From NCBI GenBank assembly GCA_937877565.1, contig CALFJB010000028.1, positions 1 to 6,139 of the forward strand: 6,139 nucleotides of DNA, written 5' to 3'. The DNA is from an uncultured Selenomonadales bacterium (GTDB taxonomy: Bacteria; Bacillota; Negativicutes; Selenomonadales; Selenomonadaceae). A program made the position numbers and the translations under genes. The notes beneath the pieces are model-generated. The model made no database searches. It was not told the DNA's origin and worked only from the letters and a program-made list of their open reading frames with translations. This document shows, piece by piece, positions 1 through 5,861 of this stretch. The first letter of the stretch is position 1. Every line of letters starts with the position of its first letter.

Positions 1-75
1 GTAAACATTATTTTCACGAACGCGCCGCGCTATCAGCTGATTGTACTGCCCGCCAAAATCTAATACTAAAATCAT
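1..75 (-). CDS. guaA: GMP synthase (glutamine-hydrolysing), N-terminal fragment
   Basis: GMP synthase converts XMP to GMP in the cytoplasm, using ammonia released from glutamine and ATP. Only the first 25 codons are present; the rest lies beyond base 1. The translation starts MILVLDFGGQYNQLIARRVR, which matches the opening beta strand of the class I glutamine amidotransferase domain at the GuaA N-terminus (family pattern ILxLDFGxQYxQLIARRxRE). The ATG at 73-75 is preceded by GAGGT (82-86) with a six-base A spacer, a good ribosome binding site that sits directly behind the TAG stop of the upstream methyltransferase. The 12-base gap and shared strand suggest cotranscription with that gene. The catalytic Cys-His-Glu triad and the ATP pyrophosphatase domain are outside the window. 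The identification is secure even from this short piece because the motif is so conserved. Confidence 0.93.
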   Translation of the reverse strand, partial: MILVLDFGGQYNQLIARRVRENNVY

Positions 76-87
76 TTTTTTACCTCG

Positions 88-1251
88 CTAAATTTTGTGT
101 ATCAAAAGAATATCGCCCAAGCCGCCTGTTCCATATCTTGACTTTTGGAACTTCCATAAATTTTCAATCGGCTGAACTTCAATTTGCTTAGTCTGCATGG
201 CTTTCAAAATCCATATGTAGCCAACGTATAATTTTTTCAAAAGCTCCATAATTTTTTCGTAGCAACCTGTACTTTGCCAATGATAGGGATTAAATTCCAT
301 AAAAATTGGCGCAGGATTTTCAGTCAAAATATTTTTCGCGCCCAACAAAACTTTAGCCTCAAAGCCTTCGGTATCAATCCAAATATACTTCACGTCCTTT
401 GGAGAAATTTTCTTTTCAGCAAAATATTTATCCAACGTAGTAATTTTAACCTTTTCAGATACTTTCGTAGCTCTATTGTCTGCAAAAAATCCGTTGTGAC
501 CGGGATTATAAATGTCACGATACATAATCAATTCTGTTTCTTCGTCACCAAGTCCAAGATTTTCAGCAACGGAATTTTTTTCGGCGTCATTAAGAATTAA
601 ATTTGTCCTAAGCATTTTGAAATTTTCCGCGTCGGGCTCAAAGGCTAAAAGCTTTAAATTCGGCGCAAACCTTTTTGTAAAATAAATTCCAGTCGTACCG
701 ATATTAGCGCCCAAGTCCAAAAACCAACCGTTACTGTCGTCAATATGATAAAACATTTTCGCCAACGCTTGAAAAAGTTTCATTTCATCTCTATTAAAAT
801 TTATGCTGTCAAGGTACATATCACGAATAACAAAATTATCTTTCGACGTCCCAACGTAATGAAAACCGTCTTCCGTCGTGACAGACATAAAATAATTTAA
901 ATTCCGAGCAACATTAAATGAGGATGCGCGATAACATTCTTTAGCATTACCATTTGGATTAAGTAACGCCAAAGTTGCTTCGTTATGATTTTGCCAACTT
1001 TCTCCGTCCAACGCATAGACGATACGATTTTTTGGAAGGTTTAACGCTTTAATAATTTTTTCAAATTCATTGCGCATACCTTTTTCAAAAATTAAAAGGT
1101 ACTCCCAAAAATTTTCCTTCAGCAATTTCATAAGCTGATTTTCATCAGTGGCAGGAGTAATTGTGGCAACGACTTCAAAATTTTCTTTTACGGCACATTG
1201 CTTAAGCCATTGCGCGGAAGTTCCAGTATAATCACAGACCAAAATTTTCAT
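88..1251 (-). CDS. FkbM family SAM-dependent methyltransferase with extra N-terminal domain
   Basis: A 387-residue protein with an FkbM-type O-methyltransferase domain in its C-terminal two thirds. Visible landmarks, numbered from the ATG at 1249-1251, are the SAM-binding glycine motif LDLGANIGT (about 178-186), the acidic end of strand 2 in AFEPD (about 203-207), TTLDKYF (271-277) and IDTEGFEAKVLLGA (292-305), the last corresponding to the conserved IDVEGxE signature of FkbM enzymes. A longer frame with a GTG start at 1263 exists, but the ATG at 1251 is preferred because AGGTGA (1260-1265) lies eight bases upstream of it. The first 130 or so residues begin MKILVCDYTGTSAQWLK and look like a small alpha/beta domain that I do not recognise; FkbM enzymes are usually shorter, near 230-280 residues. 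Family members methylate hydroxyl groups on sugars or natural products; the substrate here cannot be told. guaA follows after 12 bases. A terminator-like hairpin lies just upstream and no clear promoter was found between. Confidence 0.85.
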   Translation of the reverse strand: MKILVCDYTGTSAQWLKQCAVKENFEVVATITPATDENQLMKLLKENFWEYLLIFEKGMRNEFEKIIKALNLPKNRIVYALDGESWQNHNEATLALLNPNGNAKECYRASSFNVARNLNYFMSVTTEDGFHYVGTSKDNFVIRDMYLDSINFNRDEMKLFQALAKMFYHIDDSNGWFLDLGANIGTTGIYFTKRFAPNLKLLAFEPDAENFKMLRTNLILNDAEKNSVAENLGLGDEETELIMYRDIYNPGHNGFFADNRATKVSEKVKITTLDKYFAEKKISPKDVKYIWIDTEGFEAKVLLGAKNILTENPAPIFMEFNPYHWQSTGCYEKIMELLKKLYVGYIWILKAMQTKQIEVQPIENLWKFQKSRYGTGGLGDILLIHKI

Positions 1252-1259
1252 AGACTTTT

Positions 1260-1265
1260 TCACCT
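1260..1265 (-). promoter_or_regulatory. Ribosome binding site deciding the methyltransferase start
   Basis: On the minus strand AGGTGA is followed by the eight-base spacer AAAAGTCT and then ATG (1249-1251). The alternative GTG start at 1261-1263 lies inside this site and has only weak purine content upstream, so the ATG start, four codons further in, is the better call. Confidence 0.7.
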
Positions 1266-1276
1266 ACCGTTAAACT

Positions 1277-1304
1277 AAAAAAACCCCGAATCGTCGAGGT
1301 TTTT
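1277..1304 (-). terminator. Intrinsic terminator or attenuator hairpin between tRNA-Asn and methyltransferase
   Basis: On the minus strand AAAAACCTCGA pairs with TCGGGGTTTTT across a four-base loop (1290-1293). All 11 positions pair, one as a G-T wobble, and the T tract extends to seven (1277-1283). This is a convincing rho-independent terminator for the tRNA-Asn transcript. The reverse direction also ends in a run of five T, so it could act in both directions. It lies only about 25 bases before the methyltransferase ATG, leaving too little room for a separate promoter, so it may also work as a leaky terminator or attenuator for the downstream genes. That last point is inference. Confidence 0.85.
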
Positions 1305-1309
1305 GGTTA

Positions 1310-1373
1310 CGGACAAAATCTTACGTTCCAAAACATCTGCGCTAAATTTACGGCAGGAATATTTTTTCGTCCG
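1310..1373. repeat. Imperfect nested inverted repeat in the tRNA-terminator spacer
   Basis: The stretch between tRNA-Asn and the terminator (1305-1410) contains no credible gene. Within it CGGAC (1310-1314) pairs with GTCCG (1369-1373), flanked inside by A- and T-rich arms that partly extend the stem (ACAAAAT against ATTTTTTCGT). Further inside, TTCC (1326-1329) faces GGAA (1356-1359) and TGC (1338-1340) faces GCA (1353-1355). The arms nest in order, so an RNA from either strand could fold into one long bulged hairpin. It is not a riboswitch class that I recognise. It may be part of the tRNA trailer, a leader element for the methyltransferase-guaA pair, or chance in AT-rich DNA. Confidence 0.35.
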
Positions 1374-1410
1374 CGTGTAATCAATTTAAGTCAAGTAAAC
1401 TTCAAAAAAG

Positions 1411-1483
1411 CTCCCCGAACTGGACTCGAACCAGTGACTCCCTGATTAACAGTCAGGTGCTCTACCGACTGAGCTATCGAGGA
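1411..1483 (-). tRNA. tRNA-Asn (anticodon GTT)
   Basis: A complete 73-base tRNA on the minus strand. The acceptor arm TCCTCGA (1477-1483) pairs with TCGGGGA (1412-1418) with one G-T wobble. The D arm reads AGCTCAGTCGGTAGAGC, the anticodon stem CCTGA/TCAGG encloses the loop CTGTTAA with anticodon GTT, and the T arm contains GGTTCGAGTCC. The discriminator base is G, as is usual for tRNA-Asn. No CCA is encoded (CTTTTTT follows), so CCA must be added after transcription. The gene has its own strong promoter (1498-1527) and a terminator about 105 bases downstream. Confidence 0.97.
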
Positions 1484-1497
1484 TTTTCACTGCTGAA

Positions 1498-1527
1498 ATT
1501 ATATGACAATTTCCTTTCACTTGTCAA
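1498..1527 (-). promoter_or_regulatory. Consensus sigma-70 promoter of tRNA-Asn
   Basis: On the minus strand TTGACA (1522-1527) and TATAAT (1498-1503) both match the housekeeping consensus exactly, separated by 18 bases. Transcription would start near 1491, about eight bases before the mature tRNA 5' end. It lies just after the stop of the folate gene and gives the tRNA its own strong start, as expected for a stable RNA. Confidence 0.88.
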
Positions 1528-1532
1528 CTATA

Positions 1533-2105
1533 TTAAAAAATTTTTTTCGGCGTTATGATAAAGTCAACGGATAAATCGTGCGGCTCAACCGGAACATTAT
1601 CAATAATTTGAAAGTCGTAAGCAAGCGCGACTTTTTTTGCATTGAAGGCGCGGCTTAAAAATTTATCGTAATAACCACCGCCTTTGCCGAGTCTGTGTCC
1701 TTTAACGTCGAAAGCAATTCCCGGCACTATTACACAATCAATTTTTTCAGCGTCAATAATTTTTCGGACATCGCGTCTAATCGTCAAAATTTTATACGCG
1801 CCGACTTCCAATGCGTCAAGGCTTGGTAAAATCGCCGCGTACATTTCGCGTCCGCTGATAAATGGTACAGCCAAAATTTTTCCGTCATTTAGTGCAGTTG
1901 ATAAAAATTCCTGCAACTGAATTTCTTCCAGCGTCGATAAGTATGCCATTATGATTGACGAATTTTTATAAACGTTGTGCGCCAAAAATTTTTCTACCGT
2001 CACACGACTTAAATTTACTCTATCTTCGACTGATAAAGTTGCAAGCCGAGCATTTATCTCTTTCCGCAAAATTTTTTTCTGTTCGGAAATATCAATCGTC
2101 GTCAT
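1533..2105 (-). CDS. ygfA: 5-formyltetrahydrofolate cyclo-ligase
   Basis: This cytoplasmic enzyme (also called methenyltetrahydrofolate synthetase) uses ATP to convert 5-formyltetrahydrofolate to 5,10-methenyltetrahydrofolate, returning the stored folate to one-carbon metabolism. The 190-residue length is normal for the family. The N-terminal helix KKILRKEINARL (10-21) carries the usual Lys/Arg residues, AVPFI lies at 79-83, the signature PGIAFDVKGHRLGKGGGYYDKFL at 128-150 includes the glycine-rich nucleotide-binding GKGGGYYD, and VPVEPHDLSVDFIIT closes the domain at 171-185. The frame could be extended to a TTG at 2136-2138, but the ATG at 2103-2105 gives the expected family start. This ATG overlaps the last 14 bases of yajC and has no clear Shine-Dalgarno sequence, so translational coupling to yajC is likely. 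The same promoter (2456-2484) probably serves both. Confidence 0.93.
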   Translation of the reverse strand: MTTIDISEQKKILRKEINARLATLSVEDRVNLSRVTVEKFLAHNVYKNSSIIMAYLSTLEEIQLQEFLSTALNDGKILAVPFISGREMYAAILPSLDALEVGAYKILTIRRDVRKIIDAEKIDCVIVPGIAFDVKGHRLGKGGGYYDKFLSRAFNAKKVALAYDFQIIDNVPVEPHDLSVDFIITPKKIF

Positions 2106-2400
2106 CAATATTTTTTTTGTTAAGATCAACCGTATCAACAGTACCGACGGCGCCGCGTGTAATATTTATTTCAACTTTATCGGCAATTTGAACTTTTAAA
2201 ATTTGGTCAGTCACTTCAGTAATAGTTCCGTAAATTCCGCCGGCAGTTATAATTTTAGTTCCGACTTTCAAACTGCTTAACATTTCGTCACGAGCTTTTT
2301 TCGCCTTTTGTTGCGGACGATACAGCAGGAAATAAAAAATTAAAACCATAAAAACAATCGGCGCCCAACTTGCAAACGCCGCCATTGCTTCGTTTTCCAT
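2092..2400 (-). CDS. yajC: Preprotein translocase subunit YajC
   Basis: YajC is a small inner-membrane protein that associates with SecDF and supports Sec-dependent export. The 102-residue product has a short N-terminus, one transmembrane helix (about 13-27, PIVFMVLIFYFLLY), the signature YRPQQKAKK directly after it (27-35), and a cytoplasmic SH3-like beta domain containing VGTKIITAGGIYGTI (46-60), the family's GDxVxTxGGIxGxI motif. The tail ends in a run of Asp. An upstream extension to 2484 stays open, but the ATG at 2398-2400 is chosen because AGGAAG (2411-2416) lies ten bases before it and the helix then sits where it should; the extension would also run through the promoter. In many bacteria yajC sits between tgt and secDF; here its neighbours are a folate gene and a giant repeat protein. 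Confidence 0.93.
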   Translation of the reverse strand: MENEAMAAFASWAPIVFMVLIFYFLLYRPQQKAKKARDEMLSSLKVGTKIITAGGIYGTITEVTDQILKVQIADKVEINITRGAVGTVDTVDLNKKNIDDDD

Positions 2401-2455
2401 TAAAGTAAATCTTCCTTTCAGTGTCGTTAATAGCACTTCAAAAAATTTCCCGCAC

Positions 2456-2484
2456 ATTATAGAATAGCCTTCAAATTTTATCAA
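2456..2484 (-). promoter_or_regulatory. Sigma-70 promoter of yajC and the folate gene
   Basis: On the minus strand TTGATA (2479-2484) is separated by exactly 17 bases from TATAAT (2456-2461), one mismatch from full consensus. Predicted transcription starts near 2449, giving a leader of about 50 bases before the yajC ATG. It follows directly after the terminator of the upstream giant gene, so the yajC pair forms its own transcription unit. Confidence 0.85.
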
Positions 2485-2501
2485 GCATTTTACTACAAAA
2501 T

Positions 2502-2536
2502 AAAAAAACCGTCACAGAATTTTTTTCGTGACGGTT
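2502..2536 (-). terminator. Intrinsic terminator of the giant repeat-protein gene
   Basis: AACCGTCAC (2507-2515) and GTGACGGTT (2528-2536) form a perfect nine-pair stem with a 12-base loop. On the minus strand it runs into seven T (2502-2508). It starts 34 bases after the stop codon of the large gene. Confidence 0.88.
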
Positions 2537-2570
2537 AAGTTATATTTCAGAATTTGTTTTTACTTTGAAT

Positions 2571-5500
2571 TTATTGGACGCTTACAAGTGAACATTGTCC
2601 GCTTGCAACTGTCCAATTTTCTTCGCTGAATTGATATTCGCCTTGTTCATACGTTATCGGCGTAATTTCACCAAGCGTCGTACCTCGCATAAAATTATCG
2701 TCTGCGATAAGGTCTGCACTACTTCCTAAATTGCTATCGCCAATGTTTAAAATCAACGACGAACTGCCAACATTGAATGTAAGCTTGCCGTTTTTGAATG
2801 AAACTTGCGCGTTGGAAATGTCAAAGCGAACTTTATCGCTGTTTTCATTAAAGCCGAAGTTAAAGCCGTCAACTTCAGTTTTTCCTGTCGCCGCCGTCAT
2901 TGCAACCGTTGCACCTTCCGAAGCTGTATTTCTTGAATTATCGTTAAGCGAAACGTAATTGTTGCCCGAGCCTAAGTCGAAATAATCGCCTACTCCGCCT
3001 ATCGCCGTGTCATCTCCACTTCCTGCCATAAATCTTGAACTTTCCTTGCCACCGTCTTTATTTCCTACAAGTAACAAGTTTTCGCGTTCACTGTTCATAT
3101 TCATTTCGCCGCCGTCAATGTGCGTGTATCCAACTTTTTGCTTCTTACCTTGATTATTGTACAAGTTTACGATTGACGAATTTTCATCGCCGCCATTGAA
3201 ACTGACTTTTGAATTTCCAAATGAAACTGCTCCTGCCTCCAAAGTTATGTTATTGTTTGCAATCGCCCGCGTAATGTCCGCCGTTTCATTAAGCTGAATG
3301 CCTGCACCGGTTGCCGCGTCGTAGTTGTTCACTGAAACATTGCCGGAATTGGCTATAATCTTTGTTGCGCCGCCGCTCATATTTATTTGAACATTGTTGC
3401 CCGAAGTTACAACGGTATCTTTACCACTTCCAGCCGTAATGTTTACCGGCGTATTCGTAGCTCTGACAATCGCCAAATCTCCGCCGTTGCCAAGCGTGAT
3501 ATTCTTTTCGCCTTCTGAATCACTTTCTATAACAGCAACGTTGCCGCCTTCGTTGTTAAAGGCTACCGATTGTTCTCCGCCTTCCAAAGTGACTTTCTTA
3601 ACGCCCGTCGTACTGCTGAAATCTGCCGTCTGTCCGCTTATAGCGTCTGAATTATCAAGCGCCAATTCCATTGAACCGTTTAACGCACTGCCGCCATTTT
3701 CTATCAACTGCGAACTCAACATTGTATCCGTTACTACATTGCTGTAATTCGCCGTGATACCGGCTTGACTTTGAATTTCTTCATCTGTCATCGTTTCAAT
3801 TTCAAGCGGAATATTATTAGCGTCGTAAATATAGGCTGAATTTTCTTCAGTTCCTATAAATACGTCTCCGGCTTTCGCCTCAAGTGCTGTATCATTTACA
3901 AGATAACTTCCTGCCGCACCAACAGTCAAACTTGCACCGTTACTCAAGCCTTCAATTATGTTACTCTTTATTGAAATGCCGTCTGAATCATTGCCCAAAG
4001 TATACCTGCGTTCGTTAATCGTCAAGATATTTGTATCGGTATTTGTCGTAGCCGACATTAAAACTGTTGCCGAATCAAGTACGCCGCTTATCGTGTCGCC
4101 GCTTATCAAGCCTTCAACTCTCGTAATATACGAATCCGCCGCAGTAATTGTAACGTCCGTGTTCGTCGTCTCAAATGCCGCGCCATTTACCGTGGCAGTA
4201 TTCTTTGTTGTCTTGAGTGTACCTGTTAAGCCTGTGATATTTTTAACTTCGCCGTTGTAGTCCGTCACGAAAGTTACGCTGTTATCAAGTGTATCATTTA
4301 TTACATAAGTGTCCGTGCCAAAGGTAAAGTCGCCATTATTATCCGTCGTCACGTCCAGATTGTTGACATTTATGGTTGCGCCTGAACTGATATTGGCAAG
4401 TTCCGTCGTCTTTGAATCGGTAACCAAAACATCGAAGGCATTATCGCCGCTTACGTTGACTGTTACATTATTTACCGTCATTGCGCCCGTTGCGTGAACA
4501 GTTACGTCACTTGTCAAGCCGTTAATATGTCTGTCAATTCCGCTTACCTCAACAATTTTGCTGTCTGAAATTCTAAACGTCGCAATTTCGGAGAAAACCA
4601 TTTCCAGTTCGTCACTTGAGCTAATGTTTTCTCCAACGTTAATTCCGTGATAAGCCGTGTCACTGTTGAACGAATAGTAGCCGTTTTCAAAATTGTTGAC
4701 GCCTTCAACCTGCATTGTATCATTGCCGTTTGAGTCCAGGTAATTTCTAAGTATGAAGTCAACCGAACTATCGCCGCTTACGGTAAAGGCTTGTTGGGTG
4801 TCGTCTGAAGAACGGAATACAAAGACGCCTTCTTCATTAGTCGTAACTTTCGTAGCTCCGCCAGCACTGATTATACTTGCACCGTTGCCTACGCCGCTAA
4901 TCACTGACGCCTTGCCGGAACTTTCCGCTCCAACTGCGGCTTGTACTTTGTCCGTCGCTACAACATCTACATTCGTGTCGCCCAAAATTTGAATCGGCAT
5001 TGCAGAATTATTTATCGTAACATCGCTTGAGAAATCGCCGCTGATTGTTCCGTTAAGGTAATAAATATTTTTAAGTGCGCTTGTACCTTCAGTGTAGAAT
5101 CTTGAACTGAACGCCACGACATTTACGCTGTCAACTGCGCCGCTTAATGTATAAGTTTTATCGCCAAAAGTATAAACTCCTGCGCCGTCAACCGCCAACT
5201 GCAAAATACTTCCGAGCGTGTCAATTTCGCCTTCAAAGTAAGCCGTACCGCGTACAGTTGAACCCGCAGAAAGTCCGTAAATACTCTTAATGCCGTCTTT
5301 GTTAAGTCGAACGGTGTAATTATCATCGCCGTAAATTAAAGCTTCTTCAGCAAAAAGTTTGCCTGCATCTTCCGGGAAACTCTCATAAGGAATGATATGA
5401 GCCGCTCCAATTCCGTTATCTACTGCTCCAACCGTTATGCCGTCTGACAAAGCTTCAGTCATCCAGAAACCGCGTCCGTCAATGGTATTTTGTCCCTTTT

Positions 5501-5861
5501 CGGTAAGTACAACCATAGCCCTTTCATCGCGGTTAATTTCAACTCCAGCCGTCAATGTCGGCAAATCGTTGGCAATACTTGCCGATCCACTACCTTTAAA
5601 CGTAAATGAATCGTACGTGACGGCATTACTTGAAACTTCAAAGTGTGCGCCGTTATCATCAAGATAAATTGTCTGCTGTGCCGTAGTGGTCAATTCTGCG
5701 CCGTTAATCGTGTAACTTCCAGCCGCAAGATTAAATTCAGACTCTTTATCTGTCGTAACTTCCGCGCCGCTTGTCAACGTAACTTTATTTGTCGAATCGA
5801 AAGTTGCCGAACCTGCGCCGTTGTAAGCAACATTGTTAATTGTTGCAACGTCTTCTTTCAA
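2571..5861 (-). CDS. Giant modular beta-repeat surface or secreted protein with RTX-like C-terminal part (5' truncated)
   Basis: An open frame of about 1,097 codons ending in TAA at 2571-2573. It is rich in Gly, Ser, Thr, Asn, Asp and Val, and the only cysteine I find is near the C-terminus (GQCSLVSVQ). This composition is typical of extracellular beta-solenoid or stacked beta-repeat proteins. A loose motif G-[LV]-[ST]-x-[GD]-x-[ST]-hydrophobic recurs at residues 196, 323, 448, 544, 584 and 638 (for example GLSAGSTVRG, GVGNGASIIS, GLTGTLKTTK, GLSNGASLTV), usually followed by segments like ATVNG or SYLVN, so the core is built from diverged modules of uneven spacing. Residues 810-972 hold RTX-like Gly/Asp turns and 998-1014 (DGFNFGFNENSDKVRFD) resembles the DFxxGxDxI element before type I secretion C-termini. 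No LPXTG signal or autotransporter barrel is visible. The first usable start is TTG at 5859-5861, without a ribosome binding site or signal peptide, and an in-frame TGA lies at 5871-5873 where the DNA changes character. The true N-terminus is therefore missing. Adhesin or S-layer-like function is a guess. Confidence 0.8.
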   Translation of the reverse strand: MKEDVATINNVAYNGAGSATFDSTNKVTLTSGAEVTTDKESEFNLAAGSYTINGAELTTTAQQTIYLDDNGAHFEVSSNAVTYDSFTFKGSGSASIANDLPTLTAGVEINRDERAMVVLTEKGQNTIDGRGFWMTEALSDGITVGAVDNGIGAAHIIPYESFPEDAGKLFAEEALIYGDDNYTVRLNKDGIKSIYGLSAGSTVRGTAYFEGEIDTLGSILQLAVDGAGVYTFGDKTYTLSGAVDSVNVVAFSSRFYTEGTSALKNIYYLNGTISGDFSSDVTINNSAMPIQILGDTNVDVVATDKVQAAVGAESSGKASVISGVGNGASIISAGGATKVTTNEEGVFVFRSSDDTQQAFTVSGDSSVDFILRNYLDSNGNDTMQVEGVNNFENGYYSFNSDTAYHGINVGENISSSDELEMVFSEIATFRISDSKIVEVSGIDRHINGLTSDVTVHATGAMTVNNVTVNVSGDNAFDVLVTDSKTTELANISSGATINVNNLDVTTDNNGDFTFGTDTYVINDTLDNSVTFVTDYNGEVKNITGLTGTLKTTKNTATVNGAAFETTNTDVTITAADSYITRVEGLISGDTISGVLDSATVLMSATTNTDTNILTINERRYTLGNDSDGISIKSNIIEGLSNGASLTVGAAGSYLVNDTALEAKAGDVFIGTEENSAYIYDANNIPLEIETMTDEEIQSQAGITANYSNVVTDTMLSSQLIENGGSALNGSMELALDNSDAISGQTADFSSTTGVKKVTLEGGEQSVAFNNEGGNVAVIESDSEGEKNITLGNGGDLAIVRATNTPVNITAGSGKDTVVTSGNNVQINMSGGATKIIANSGNVSVNNYDAATGAGIQLNETADITRAIANNNITLEAGAVSFGNSKVSFNGGDENSSIVNLYNNQGKKQKVGYTHIDGGEMNMNSERENLLLVGNKDGGKESSRFMAGSGDDTAIGGVGDYFDLGSGNNYVSLNDNSRNTASEGATVAMTAATGKTEVDGFNFGFNENSDKVRFDISNAQVSFKNGKLTFNVGSSSLILNIGDSNLGSSADLIADDNFMRGTTLGEITPITYEQGEYQFSEENWTVASGQCSLVSVQ
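2946..3434 (-). repeat. Degenerate RTX-like glycine/aspartate repeats
   Basis: Within the giant protein, AGSGKDTVVTSGNN (from residue 810) and AGSGDDTAIGG followed by DYFDLGSGNNYVSL (946-972) resemble the calcium-binding nonapeptide GGxGxDxUx of RTX proteins, but they are few, scattered and imperfect. The second copy keeps the GSGDD turn and the following hydrophobic strand. Calcium binding and type I secretion are inferences; a cluster of five or more canonical nonapeptides is absent. Confidence 0.5.

Noticed and set aside
1307..1336. Nine-residue minus-strand leader peptide (MFWNVRFCP) just before the terminator
   Set aside because: Its position suggests attenuation, but there is no ribosome binding site and no run of one regulatory amino acid, so chance is the simpler reading.
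1301..1443. Plus-strand open frame ending in GLEPVTP through the tRNA
   Set aside because: This is the well-known spurious peptide obtained by translating the antisense of a tRNA; no start or ribosome binding site supports it.
1411..1483. tRNA-Asn as an integration site for a mobile element
   Set aside because: No integrase gene and no second copy of the tRNA 3' end were found in the window.
3394..4497. Several plus-strand open frames opposite the giant protein gene (for example 3394-3747, 3958-4260, 4309-4497)
   Set aside because: Their Ser/Pro/Val-rich translations are the complement of Gly/Ser/Thr/Asn codons in the real gene; they lack ribosome binding sites and recognisable domains.
4544..4762. 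Minus-strand 72-codon frame inside the giant gene, and the similar one at 5144-5326
   Set aside because: Both are out-of-frame shadows of the giant gene with no independent signals.
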